A stretch of 48,003 nucleotides of DNA, taken from Myxococcaceae bacterium (GTDB lineage: Bacteria > Myxococcota > Myxococcia > Myxococcales > Myxococcaceae). Below are positions 9,618-20,623 of this stretch, piece after piece. The DNA is taken from NCBI GenBank assembly GCA_019694575.1, contig JAIBBR010000023.1, forward strand, positions 1-48,003, given 5' to 3'. Each line of letters begins with the position of its first letter. Position 1 is the stretch's first letter. A model generated the notes under the pieces. The model was given only the letters and a program-made list of their open reading frames with translations. It was not told where the DNA came from and searched no databases. Both the position numbers and the translations under genes were made by a program.

Positions 9618-10589
9618 ATGAACCGTCGTCTCATCGCAATCGTGGCTGTATTCGCCGCTGCGCCTGTTTCAGCGCAAATGTTGTCAGACATGGGGCCGCC
9701 ACAGCACCGTTTCGTGCACCGCAACACTTTCGCGCTTCGGGTGAACCCACTGGGGCTGTTGTACGACGGGCGGTTCTCGTACCGGCTGCGGCTCTTCGAG
9801 AGCAAGTCAGTGGCGTTGCGCGACAACTTCGTCGCCATTGGCGTGGCGGCGGGTGCGAGCCCTGCTTTCGTGCGCGGCGGCCCATACATCGAAATTCAAC
9901 CGCTCACGGTGTTCAGTGTGTGGGCGACGTACGACGTGCAAAAATACTTCGGCACTTTCAACCTGCTGCAGTCTTTTCCCAACCAGAATGCCGAGTTCTC
10001 TGATCAAACGATTCGCGAGCGCGGTGAGATGGGCGCCAAATTTGCCGGCTTTGGCACCAACCTGACCATCGGCGCCAACCTGCAACTGCAAGTGGGCCCG
10101 ATTGTGCTGCGCAGTGGAGCCCGCATGATTCAGCCCAAGTTCGCGCTGCGCGACGGCGACACCGTCATTTACGATCAGTTCTATGACTTGTTAATGCCCA
10201 ATGGCCGTTTCACCTTCACCAACGATCTCGATCTGCTCTACCGCACGTCGTGGGGTTTGGCGGCAGGTCTTCGCTACACCATGGGCGTGCCGATGTACGG
10301 CCCCGAAAACCAAGCGGCAGGCGTGGCCGCGAAAGACAATTCAACGCACCGCATGGGCCCCTTCATCACCTACCGCCTGTGGGACGAAGACGGCAGCGCC
10401 TTCAATCAGCCCACTATCGCGCTGGCGATCAACTGGTGGATGAAACACCGCTACCGCACCGGCGCCGAACAGAGCTTGGCGCTGCCCTACTTGGCCTTGG
10501 CCTTCAACGTGGTGGGTGACCTGATGCCGATTAAAAAGCCGGCTCCCGCAGTACCGGCGCCTGCCCCCCAGAGCCCCGAGACGAAGTAA
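9618..10589 (+). CDS. Probable outer-membrane beta-barrel protein
   Basis: A 323-residue protein. The ATG at 9618 has a good AGAGGGA ribosome-binding site and begins a signal peptide ending near VSAQ. The mature part alternates hydrophobic and polar residues with many aromatic and Gly positions (for example NLDLLYRTSWGLAAGLRYTMG-like stretches), as in outer-membrane barrels. It ends in a Pro/Ala-rich tail rather than a C-terminal aromatic residue, which is atypical for BAM substrates. I do not recognise a named family. The next gene starts 13 bp downstream and is probably co-transcribed. Confidence 0.6.
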   Translation: MNRRLIAIVAVFAAAPVSAQMLSDMGPPQHRFVHRNTFALRVNPLGLLYDGRFSYRLRLFESKSVALRDNFVAIGVAAGASPAFVRGGPYIEIQPLTVFSVWATYDVQKYFGTFNLLQSFPNQNAEFSDQTIRERGEMGAKFAGFGTNLTIGANLQLQVGPIVLRSGARMIQPKFALRDGDTVIYDQFYDLLMPNGRFTFTNDLDLLYRTSWGLAAGLRYTMGVPMYGPENQAAGVAAKDNSTHRMGPFITYRLWDEDGSAFNQPTIALAINWWMKHRYRTGAEQSLALPYLALAFNVVGDLMPIKKPAPAVPAPAPQSPETK

Positions 10590-10602
10590 ACTTCGCTTTC
10601 GC

Positions 10603-13330
<2,728 letters not shown>

Positions 13331-13349
13331 GTGACCGAGGAACGAAGCC

Positions 13350-13925
13350 TCATTGCTTTCTGTTGAAGCGGTTCATCGCCGCGGCCATGCCCCACTTCGC
13401 CCAGCCCTCGGCAATGTCAGCCGCCCGCGTAATGCCCTCTTGCAGCGCCTTTTCTTCTTCGCTTGAAAACGGAGCCAGCACGTGACCGACCACGCGCTCT
13501 TTCGCATTCGGGCCCGGCGGCTTGTCGATGCCAACGCGCAAGCGGCCGTAGCTTTCTTCGCCCCAGCTCTCGGCGATGCTGCGCAGGCCGTTGTGACCGC
13601 CGCTGCCTCCGCCCTTTTTCAACTGCAGCTTCATGAACGGCAAGTCGAGCTCGTCATGAATCACCAGCACGTCGTCGGCAGACACTTTGTAAAAGCGCGC
13701 GGCGGGCCCCAGCGATTGGCCCGAGAGGTTCATGTAGCCTTGGGGTTTGAGGAGGAGCACTTTTTCGTCGCCCACTGAGGCGGTGACACATTCAGCGTCG
13801 AACTTCGACTGCCAAGCGCTCGCGTGCCACCGCGACGCCAAGGTGTCGATGACTTGAAAGCCGATGTTGTGGCGGTGCCGCTCGTATTCACGGCCGGGGT
13901 TGCCGAGCCCGCAGATAACCTTCAC
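13350..13925 (-). CDS. pth: Peptidyl-tRNA hydrolase
   Basis: A 191-residue cytoplasmic enzyme that frees tRNA from prematurely released peptidyl-tRNA. Family residues are all visible: Asn9 in GLGNPG, catalytic His19, Asn66 in MNLSG, Asp91 in HDELDLP and Asn112 in GGHNGLR. Length is normal. It follows rplY on the same strand with 76 bp between, the conserved rplY-pth order. An intrinsic terminator between the two suggests partial read-through or a separate promoter. Confidence 0.97.
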   Translation of the reverse strand: MKVICGLGNPGREYERHRHNIGFQVIDTLASRWHASAWQSKFDAECVTASVGDEKVLLLKPQGYMNLSGQSLGPAARFYKVSADDVLVIHDELDLPFMKLQLKKGGGSGGHNGLRSIAESWGEESYGRLRVGIDKPPGPNAKERVVGHVLAPFSSEEEKALQEGITRAADIAEGWAKWGMAAAMNRFNRKQ

Positions 13926-13941
13926 AGCGCGTCGTATAGCC

Positions 13942-13974
13942 TAAAACAAAGGGCCCCGCCGAAACGGAGCCCTT
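13942..13974 (-). terminator. Intrinsic terminator after rplY
   Basis: On the minus strand a 10-bp stem (AAGGGCTCCG pairing with CGGGGCCCTT, one G-U) with a 6-base loop is followed by TTGTTTTAG. It lies between the rplY stop codon and the pth start, so it should reduce transcription into pth. Confidence 0.75.
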
Positions 13975-14001
13975 GTTGAAACTTCAGCTGCGAAAAGCCG
14001 G

Positions 14002-14736
14002 TTACTTCTTCTTGTCGGCCGCCTTCGCCGGAGCCGCTGCGCCGGCCTTGGCATCGCCCGCCTTCGCGTCGCCGGCCTTGGCATCGCCCGCTGCCGGAGC
14101 CGCACCCGCCGCAGGAGCAGCACCCGCCGCGCCCGCCACCGGAGCCGCCGCCACTGCCACCACTTCTTCCTTCTCGGGAATCGCCACGACCGCGAGGGTG
14201 TAATTGACGTGCGACTTCACCGTCACGCCCGCGGGCAGCTTGATGTCGTTGATGTGCAGCGCCTGCGCGACCTTGAGCGCCGTCACGTCGGCTTCGATCT
14301 TCTCGGGAATCGCGGCCGGCAGCGCCCACACTTCGATTTCACGGCGTTGCTGCGACAAGATGCCGCCTTCGGCGACGCCGGCAGCCTTGCCCACCAGCAC
14401 GATGGGAACATTCACCTTCACGGTCTCGTTTTCGGCCACTTCGATGAAGTCAGCGTGCAGCAGCTCGCGCGTCACCGGGTGCTGTTGGTATTCTTTCAGC
14501 AACACCATGCGCGACTCGGCGCCCAGCTTGAGGCCGATCAACGTGTTCAGCTTCTTGGGAGTGGCGATCGCCTTCTTCATCGCCGAAGGGTCGATGGAGA
14601 TGTGCAACGGGGCCTTCACGTGCCGGCCGTAAACGACGGCGGGAATCAGACCTTGGGTGCGCAACTGGCGCGAAATGCCTTTGCCCGCAGCGGTGCGGGG
14701 CTTGGCGTCGAGAGTGGCTTGGGTGGTGGTGGTCAT
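14002..14736 (-). CDS. rplY: 50S ribosomal protein L25/CTC
   Basis: A 244-residue member of the long L25/CTC type that binds 5S rRNA. The N-terminal L25 domain covers about residues 1-95 (RTAAGKG, PAVVYG, HADFIEV) and the C-terminal CTC beta domain about 96-190. The last 50 residues or so are an Ala/Gly/Pro/Lys tail with three AGDAK-type repeats, ending in KKK. The tail is probably disordered and variable. It is first in a short rplY-pth unit; prs, often upstream, is not next to it here. Confidence 0.95.
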   Translation of the reverse strand: MTTTTQATLDAKPRTAAGKGISRQLRTQGLIPAVVYGRHVKAPLHISIDPSAMKKAIATPKKLNTLIGLKLGAESRMVLLKEYQQHPVTRELLHADFIEVAENETVKVNVPIVLVGKAAGVAEGGILSQQRREIEVWALPAAIPEKIEADVTALKVAQALHINDIKLPAGVTVKSHVNYTLAVVAIPEKEEVVAVAAAPVAGAAGAAPAAGAAPAAGDAKAGDAKAGDAKAGAAAPAKAADKKK

Positions 14737-14797
14737 TGATTTCCTTATTGAAAAAATGAAATGGAGTACCGCGTGCTACGACATTTTTCCCCGGCAT

Positions 14798-14814
14798 CCC
14801 TCTCGAAGAGAGGG
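14798..14814 (-). promoter_or_regulatory. Hairpin in the rplY leader
   Basis: CCCTCT and AGAGGG arms with a 5-base loop lie about 60 bp upstream of the rplY start. It could be a leader structure or the end of an upstream transcript. The rest of the interval 14737-14988 shows no gene. Confidence 0.35.
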
Positions 14815-14988
14815 CCCCGAAGTCTCTTCACCTTCGCCCACTGCGAAAGGCGGCCTTCAGATGCCAAATGCACCCGGGTGCCGTCAAGTAGCCCTTTGTC
14901 AAAAACCAGCAATTGAGCGGTCACTTGCCCGCCTGGGCGACTTCGGTGAAAAGTAGCGCCGGTTGACGGTGGGACGGGAGGCCTCGGC

Positions 14989-15753
14989 ATGACATGGGCC
15001 AATATTTTGGTGGTCGAAGGCGAGAGCATCGCCGCTCAAGACTTGCAAGAACATTTGGTGGCCTTGGGTTACGGGGTCAGCGCGGTGGTCTCTACCGCCG
15101 AAGCGGCGTTGAAGGCGGAGTTGAGCAGCCGGCCCGATTTGGTGCTGGTTGCCATGCGGCTCGCCGACGGGTCTGACGGCATTGAAACCGGGCAAGCCTT
15201 GCGCGAGCGCATTGACGTGCCGATCGTTTACCTCACCGCCTATGCAGACGCCGCGACATTGGAGCACGCGCAGAAAACACAGCCATATGGCTACATCATC
15301 AAGCCCTTTCAAAAGCGCGATGTGCACGTGGTGATTGAAATGGCGCTCTACCGTCACCGTGTCGAGCACCAGCTGCGAGATCGCGAGCGCTGGCTGTCGG
15401 CGGTGCTCAAGTGTGTCGGCGAAGGCGTGATTGCCACCGACACGCGGGGCACGGTGAGGTTTTTGAACGACGCCGCCGAGTCACTGCTCGGGCGAACCAG
15501 CGCCGAGACGATTGATCACCCCTTGAGCGAAATTTACCCCGCCAGGCCCAGCGCTCCAGCTGCGTTGCCCGAGACAGTCGCCCAAGCGCTGCAAAGACGC
15601 GCGACGGTGCGCCGCACCAAGGCTCCGCTGGCTCTGCCGAATGCGCCTTTGCTGTTGGTGAATGAATGCGCGGCGCCGATCATCGACGAGCGCGGCATGA
15701 CCGTGGGCGCGATTTTGGTGCTGCAGCTGGCTGAAGCGACTGATCAGGAGTAG
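14989..15753 (+). CDS. Degenerate receiver-PAS protein
   Basis: A 254-residue protein. Residues 1-125 have the response-regulator receiver fold: ILVVEGES at the start, T83 in VYLTAY and K105 in YIIKPF are in the right places. The phospho-acceptor position, normally Asp in LVLxDxRL, is Ala55, and one Asp of the N-terminal acidic pair is Gly11. Phosphorylation by the usual mechanism is therefore unlikely. A linker helix leads to a PAS domain at about 130-235 (GVIATDTRGTVRFLNDAA). No kinase, DNA-binding or cyclic-di-GMP output domain is present, so it probably acts by protein contact. It is convergent with the PilT gene. Confidence 0.8.
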   Translation: MTWANILVVEGESIAAQDLQEHLVALGYGVSAVVSTAEAALKAELSSRPDLVLVAMRLADGSDGIETGQALRERIDVPIVYLTAYADAATLEHAQKTQPYGYIIKPFQKRDVHVVIEMALYRHRVEHQLRDRERWLSAVLKCVGEGVIATDTRGTVRFLNDAAESLLGRTSAETIDHPLSEIYPARPSAPAALPETVAQALQRRATVRRTKAPLALPNAPLLLVNECAAPIIDERGMTVGAILVLQLAEATDQE

Positions 15754-15776
15754 CGCGCAGCACGGCCCTGCAAAGA

Positions 15777-15804
15777 GCACGCGGCTGCTTTCGCAGCTAC
15801 GTGC
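15777..15804 (-). terminator. Hairpin between convergent genes, possible terminator
   Basis: GCACG-CG-GCTGC pairs with GCAGC-TA-CGTGC across a TTTC loop (10 paired bases, one 2-base internal mismatch). It spans the PilT stop codon and lies 24 bp after the receiver-PAS gene. On the minus strand CTCTTTGC follows, a weak U-tract, so it may end the filament operon transcript. Confidence 0.45.
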
Positions 15805-16897
15805 CTACGCCTTGCAGATTGAGCAACCGCCGCAGGTCGCTCGGCGCGTTGGCGTAGGTATATGCCACCTCGGCGGTGATCAGGTTCTCGCGCACCAACG
15901 CCACCAGGTGTTTGTCGAACGTATGCATTTGTTGATCGCCCGAGCGCTCGAGCACCGCGGGAATGGTGGCCAACTTCACCGGGTCTCTGATGCACTCTTT
16001 GATCGCATAGTTGTTCACCAGCACCTCGCAGCACACCACCCGGCCGCGGCTGCCTTTGCGTGGCAACAAGCGTTGGCAGACGATACCCCGCAGCGCGTCG
16101 GCGAGGCGCGAGCGCATACCCGCCTGATCGTCATTGGGCAGCATCGCCAAGATGCGCTGCACTGTCTTCAACGCCGAGCCGGTGTGAAAGGTGCTGATCA
16201 CCGCGTGCCCGGTTTCAGCTGCTTGCAGCACCACTTCTAAGCTGGCCGCGTCGCGAATTTCGCCCACGAAGAGCAAGTCGGGGTCTTCACGCATTGCCGC
16301 TTGCAGCGCATCGGCATAGCTCGGCGTATCGCGCCCCACTTCACGCTGCGAAATACACGAGGCCACGTCGGTCAGGCTGTACTCAATGGGGTCTTCGACG
16401 GTAATCACATTGAGCGCTTGCGCCGCGGCGGCGTAACGCAACATCGCCGCCGCGGTGGTCGACTTGCCGCTGCCGGTGGGCCCGGTGATCAACACCAAGC
16501 CGGGCCCGTGCTCCGACAGCGACTTCACCACCGGAGGCAACCGGAGCTCCTGAAAAGTCGGAATTTGAGGGGGCACCAGGCGCAACGAGAGCGCCCAGCC
16601 TCCGTTGTCGCGAAACGCATGGCCACGGTAACGCGCCACCCCGGCCTGCTCGAACGAATATTCCCAACTCATGGCCCCTGCCTGCGTGGGGCGCCGGCCC
16701 GACGTGAGAGCGATGACCTCTTCAATCGTCTGAGCCGTCAACGCGGGCGCCGACGTGCGCGCCAGCTGACCATCGATGCGAATGAAGGGCGGAGAACCGG
16801 CCCGCAAATGCAAGTCAGACGCCCGGGCTGAAATCGAGCCACCCAAGAGCTTGAGGAGCAGCGCTTTCGTTTCTTCACTCGCCATTTCGCCGCCCAT
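15797..16897 (-). CDS. PilT-family type IV pilus retraction ATPase
   Basis: A 366-residue hexameric ATPase of the PilT/PilU family, which power pilus disassembly at the inner-membrane base. Visible motifs are the N-terminal SDLHLR, Walker A GPTGSGKST (about 139-147), the Asp box ITVEDPIEY, Walker B LLFVGEIRD (208-216) and the His box GHAVISTFHT. The ATG at 16897 has AAGGAG ten bases upstream. A GTG at 16906 would overlap the preceding stop as GTGA but lies almost on the ribosome-binding site. No other pilus gene is in the window. Its place directly after a glycosyltransferase at the end of the fliD-fliS operon is unusual and may mean a PilT paralogue with a flagellar or surface role. Confidence 0.88.
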   Translation of the reverse strand: MGGEMASEETKALLLKLLGGSISARASDLHLRAGSPPFIRIDGQLARTSAPALTAQTIEEVIALTSGRRPTQAGAMSWEYSFEQAGVARYRGHAFRDNGGWALSLRLVPPQIPTFQELRLPPVVKSLSEHGPGLVLITGPTGSGKSTTAAAMLRYAAAAQALNVITVEDPIEYSLTDVASCISQREVGRDTPSYADALQAAMREDPDLLFVGEIRDAASLEVVLQAAETGHAVISTFHTGSALKTVQRILAMLPNDDQAGMRSRLADALRGIVCQRLLPRKGSRGRVVCCEVLVNNYAIKECIRDPVKLATIPAVLERSGDQQMHTFDKHLVALVRENLITAEVAYTYANAPSDLRRLLNLQGVGT

Positions 16898-16902
16898 GGC
16901 AG

Positions 16903-18498
16903 TCACGCTCCTTGCAACGCGCCCACCCCGACGTACGCGGGCAGCCAGGGAAAGACGCTTTCAATCGCCGGCACCATTTCTTGAAACCGGCCAAGCAACC
17001 GCTCGCTGCGCTTGAGCTTGAGCACATCGACCCAGGCACGCATTGCCGCGTCGGCGGCTTCGGCAGACAACGCCACTTCGAGCTCGCTGTCTTGGCCTTG
17101 GAGCAGATCGCACACCAACACCCCCAACGACGCTTCGGGAAATTCGGCTTGCAGGCTCACCGCCAACGCACGCGCAGTGCCCACGTCGCCGAGGGCCAAC
17201 AGCGCCTTCGACAACTGCACCGCGGCTGGGCCCTGGGGAGGGTTTCCCGCGGCACGGGCAAAAGCCTGCGCGGCCTGCAGCATGTGGCCGGCCAGCATGG
17301 CCTCTTCACCGAGCGCTTCGTCAAGCTCGACGCACGCCCCATGTTGCTCGGTGTGGCTTTGGGCGAAACGCACCACCGCGTCTTCGCCGCCGGTCATTCG
17401 CGCCACCACCACCCGCGCCAAGAGTGCCTCGGGGTCACGCGCGTTCCAGCTTAGGGCCTCGTCAGTGCGGGCCTTCGCCAGCTCGAAATGGGCAGCTCCC
17501 AGCGCCAGCCGCGCCAAACCCAACAACGGCCGCACCGTCGCCAGCTGCAGGTCTGCCACCTGACCCGCTTGGGCAAGGCAGCTCTCGTAGTCGGCCTGGG
17601 CCAGCGCCGCTTCGCCTTTCAGCTCGCGCAATTCGCCCCGGTACAACAACATGGCCACTTGGTGGCCACAGGGAGACCACCATTGCTCCATGAACCGCAG
17701 CGCCTGGGTGGGTTGGCTTCGGTACAGCGCGTGGGCGACCCATGTCAGCAGCGCGCCCCCGTAATGCGCACCGCGAACCGCTTTGTGCCCTTGCCGTTCT
17801 AACGCAGCCAGCGCCCGGCTTGCCGCCCGCTTGGCCAAGCCAGTGTCTTCCCAGAAGCGCGCTTGCTCGAGCAGCTTGTAGTGGCTGTAAAAGTCGTCGG
17901 GCACGGCAGCGAGCTGCGCCTCGAGTAACCCCACGTCTCGGGTCTTCTTGTCGCGCGCTTGGGCCCGCTCGCGCACGTAACCCAAATGCTCAATGCCCCC
18001 TTTGAAATGAACGAGCTTTTGCCCCGTTGCTGCCAGGCGCGCGGCGACTTTTGCCGTCGCGTCTTCATGAATGCGGTGCTCGTAACGAATCGACGGGTGG
18101 TTGCGAAACAGCCGCAACAAGCGCGATTGGCGGCGATGACCGTGTGGCAGCGCATTGTGCATCACCACCGTGGCCGCGCCGACCGAGGGCTCTTTCACCA
18201 CGGCTCTGATCTCTTGCACCAGCTCGGGGCTGGTCAGCTCGTCGGCGTCGAGCACCAACACCCACTCGTGCTGCGCGGCGGCGAGTGACACGTTGCGCGC
18301 TGCCGCGAAGTCGCCGCTCCACAGACATTCGAGCACCGTTCCTCCTGCTGCGCGGGCGATGTCGGGCGTGGCGTCTTGCGAGCCGGTGTCGACGACACAC
18401 AGCTGGTCCCACACGCCGGCGGCGCGCTCCAAGCACGTGGGCAGCAGCGCCGCCTCGTCACGCACAATCATGCACAGCGACACACCTGGCTTGATCAT
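16903..18498 (-). CDS. Family 2 glycosyltransferase with TPR-like C-terminal half
   Basis: A 531-residue protein. Residues 1-200 form a GT-A glycosyltransferase domain with SLCMIVRDE, VVDTGSQD and the metal-binding VLDADE (Asp84, Asp86). Residues about 210-500 are Ala/Leu-rich helical repeats typical of TPR or SEL-like solenoids. The start overlaps the upstream stop by 4 bp (ATGA), indicating translational coupling. Similar GT2-TPR proteins occur beside flagellin genes and some glycosylate flagellin, so flagellin or cap glycosylation is the leading inference. The sugar donor and acceptor are not shown by sequence. Confidence 0.8.
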   Translation of the reverse strand: MIKPGVSLCMIVRDEAALLPTCLERAAGVWDQLCVVDTGSQDATPDIARAAGGTVLECLWSGDFAAARNVSLAAAQHEWVLVLDADELTSPELVQEIRAVVKEPSVGAATVVMHNALPHGHRRQSRLLRLFRNHPSIRYEHRIHEDATAKVAARLAATGQKLVHFKGGIEHLGYVRERAQARDKKTRDVGLLEAQLAAVPDDFYSHYKLLEQARFWEDTGLAKRAASRALAALERQGHKAVRGAHYGGALLTWVAHALYRSQPTQALRFMEQWWSPCGHQVAMLLYRGELRELKGEAALAQADYESCLAQAGQVADLQLATVRPLLGLARLALGAAHFELAKARTDEALSWNARDPEALLARVVVARMTGGEDAVVRFAQSHTEQHGACVELDEALGEEAMLAGHMLQAAQAFARAAGNPPQGPAAVQLSKALLALGDVGTARALAVSLQAEFPEASLGVLVCDLLQGQDSELEVALSAEAADAAMRAWVDVLKLKRSERLLGRFQEMVPAIESVFPWLPAYVGVGALQGA

Positions 18499-18818
18499 GG
18501 GCCTTCACTTTCGAAAGGGGCCTGCGCGGTTTCTTGGCCGTACGCACCCATGGCGCGGCGCGAGAGCCCGGTTTGCGTCACCGAGCCTTTGAGCTGCGCC
18601 TGCAGTTGCAAAGCCGCTTCGAGACAGCCGCGGTGCAGCTCGAGCAATTCATGGGCCACTTGGGCTTCGAGCCGAGCCTGATTATCGGCCGAATGCGCAC
18701 ACAGGGCCACCGCTTGGTCGGCGGTCTCGGCCGCGGCCACCGCGTCTTTCGCCTCGAGCTGTTGTTTGACCTGCCCCAAGAGCGCCCGCAGTTGTTCAAT
18801 GCCGAAGGCCGCGGTCAT
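18495..18818 (-). CDS. Small helical protein in the FliT position
   Basis: A 107-residue, mostly alpha-helical protein with a coiled-coil character over residues 5-80 and a polar tail. It overlaps the fliS stop and the glycosyltransferase start by 4 bp on each side. In many bacteria fliD-fliS-fliT are consecutive and FliT is a ~100-residue helical export chaperone for the cap protein. The assignment here rests on size, helicity and position rather than on a recognisable motif. Confidence 0.5.
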   Translation of the reverse strand: MTAAFGIEQLRALLGQVKQQLEAKDAVAAAETADQAVALCAHSADNQARLEAQVAHELLELHRGCLEAALQLQAQLKGSVTQTGLSRRAMGAYGQETAQAPFESEGP

Positions 18819-19198
18819 CGCGGAGCACCCGCCGCGGCTTGGCTGACAGCCGTTTGAAAGGCTTCGACCACGGGCACGAAGGCGCGCTCAGCTTCTCGCG
18901 CCAGCGTGGCGTCGAGCTTGAGCGAAGCTTGGGTGAGCCGCAGCATCACGAAGCGGTACACGTCAGAGAGGTAGTCGCACAGCTCGGGCGACTGGTTGCG
19001 ATCAAGCGTGGCGTGCAGCTCGGTCACGATGTCAGACGCGTGCGTCAGCGCCTGGGCCGCGTCGAGCGACCGGCGCGCCTCGATGGCGGCGGTGCCTTCG
19101 CGAATGTCGCGCAGTGCGCGTTCGAAAAGCAGCACCATTAACCGCTCTTTCGAAGCGGTCTCGCGCTGGGTCTGGCTGTACCGGCTCGCGGCGATCAT
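18815..19198 (-). CDS. fliS: Flagellin export chaperone FliS
   Basis: A 127-residue four-helix protein. The N-terminal ASRYSQTQRETASKERL matches the FliS pattern Y-x-TASxxKL, and LCDYLSDVYRFVMLRL matches the conserved third-helix region. It binds the C-terminus of unpolymerised flagellin in the cytoplasm and delivers it to the export gate. Its start overlaps the fliD stop as ATGA. Confidence 0.9.
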   Translation of the reverse strand: MIAASRYSQTQRETASKERLMVLLFERALRDIREGTAAIEARRSLDAAQALTHASDIVTELHATLDRNQSPELCDYLSDVYRFVMLRLTQASLKLDATLAREAERAFVPVVEAFQTAVSQAAAGAPR

Positions 19199-20553
19199 GA
19201 ATTGCTCTGTTTGTTTGAAGAGAGGTTCTGCGACAGAAAGTTGCTGATCGAATTGAGGCTGCCCACCACCTTTTCCATCGCGGTGAACTGCTTCACGATG
19301 CGATCTCGAAAGGCGTCGATGCGTGCCTGGGCCCGCACTTGATCATCATCGAGACGATCGACGGCCCCGTTGAGGCCGCGTTGCCGCAACACCAACGTGC
19401 CATCGGTCGAATTGGTGAAGCGATCGACCATTTGACTGGCCACGTCGCCCATGCCAGTGGCGGCCTGAGAGAACAGACCATTCAACGCCGATGGCTCGCG
19501 GGCGACAGCCGTCTTGAGCACGTTCTTGTCGAGCGACAAGCTGCCGTCGCGCGCCGTTTTCACCCCAATGTCGGCGAGCGTGCGCACGCTGCCCAAGCCG
19601 TCGACCGCGGTCGTCACCAGTCGCTGCAGGCTTTGTTGCAACCCCCGCACCGTACCGTCGCCAGCCAAGGTCGATTGTCGGTTAGAGCCGTCGGTGACCG
19701 CGAGTTGTTTCTGCACCAGCGAAGCCACGTCGTTGTACGCGGCGATGAACGTCTGCAGCTTTTCGGCCGTGCCGTCAACGTTGCTGGTCAGCACCACGTT
19801 TTCGGGCGCCGCGGTGATCGCCTTGAGAGAAAATGAAACTCCGTTGATCACGTCGCTCACTTCGTTGCTCTGACGCTCAATCGGCAAGCCATCGACCGTG
19901 AACTGGGCATTGGCGGCGGTCGACGTCAGCGCCAAGCCCAGGGCCTGCCCGGCGCCACCATTGCCGTTTTCGGTGATCAGCAGCGCGTCACCGGCCACGC
20001 CCCCTAGCGGAAAGCCGGTTTCGTCGTTGCTCAGTGACAAGTACGTCTGCGTGCCGTCAGAGATCAGCGTCGCGCTCACCGGAGCAGCCGAGGCGTTGAT
20101 CGCCGCGGCGACGTCGGCCACCGAGTCACCGTCGTTGATGGTGATGTCGTAAGAGGTGCCCATGACGTTGAGGTTCAAAGTACCCGCCTGCACCGCCGCG
20201 TCGTCACTGGCGAACCCGACGGAGCGCGCTTTGGCTTCTGAAGCGAGCGCAGTCACCTGAACGCCGTAGCGGCCGGCTTGCGCGCCCGAGCCCGCGGTGA
20301 CAGAAAAACCCGTTTGCCCAGTGGTGGCCACGACTGCCAACGCGCCGTCGCTCTTCAAGGCCTTGGCGGCGTCGCGCAGGGCCGAGAGCTTCGAAGCAAT
20401 GTCACCGAGCAGTGAAACCTGGCTCTTGAGCGCGCTTTGCTTCGCCTTCAAAATCGTCAGCGGCCGCGATTCGATGGTGACCAATTGATCAATAATCGAA
20501 TTGGTGTCGATGCCCGACGCCAAGCCGCCTGCGCGAAAAACGGGTGTCGCCAT
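19195..20553 (-). CDS. fliD: Flagellar filament cap protein FliD
   Basis: A 452-residue protein. The N-terminal FliD_N signature is clear (FRAGGLASGIDTNSIIDQLV), and the C-terminal coiled-coil region ends in LNSISNFLSQNLSSN, as in HAP2 proteins. Five copies form the cap under which flagellin polymerises. The ATG at 20553 is preferred over the in-frame start 33 bp upstream because GGAG lies nine bases before it. It is downstream of flagellin and heads a coupled set with fliS, the FliT-like gene, the glycosyltransferase and the PilT gene. Confidence 0.95.
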   Translation of the reverse strand: MATPVFRAGGLASGIDTNSIIDQLVTIESRPLTILKAKQSALKSQVSLLGDIASKLSALRDAAKALKSDGALAVVATTGQTGFSVTAGSGAQAGRYGVQVTALASEAKARSVGFASDDAAVQAGTLNLNVMGTSYDITINDGDSVADVAAAINASAAPVSATLISDGTQTYLSLSNDETGFPLGGVAGDALLITENGNGGAGQALGLALTSTAANAQFTVDGLPIERQSNEVSDVINGVSFSLKAITAAPENVVLTSNVDGTAEKLQTFIAAYNDVASLVQKQLAVTDGSNRQSTLAGDGTVRGLQQSLQRLVTTAVDGLGSVRTLADIGVKTARDGSLSLDKNVLKTAVAREPSALNGLFSQAATGMGDVASQMVDRFTNSTDGTLVLRQRGLNGAVDRLDDDQVRAQARIDAFRDRIVKQFTAMEKVVGSLNSISNFLSQNLSSNKQSNS

Positions 20554-20567
20554 GAGAAAGATCTCCA

Positions 20568-20601
20568 GCCGCCCCAGACCCTCCATGAGTACCGGGGCGG
20601 C
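20568..20601 (-). terminator. Stem-loop between flagellin and fliD
   Basis: A perfect 8-bp stem (GCCGCCCC with GGGGCGGC) encloses an 18-base loop just after the flagellin stop codon. There is no U-tract, so it is more likely a partial terminator or an mRNA-stabilising 3' structure that keeps flagellin expression above that of fliD. Confidence 0.5.
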
Positions 20602-20623
20602 CGTGAAAGAGATGACTTATGAA

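Noticed and set aside
18682-18689. GCCGATAA on the minus strand as a sigma-28 -10 box
   Set aside because: It lies within the FliT-like coding region and has no -35 match at the required spacing.
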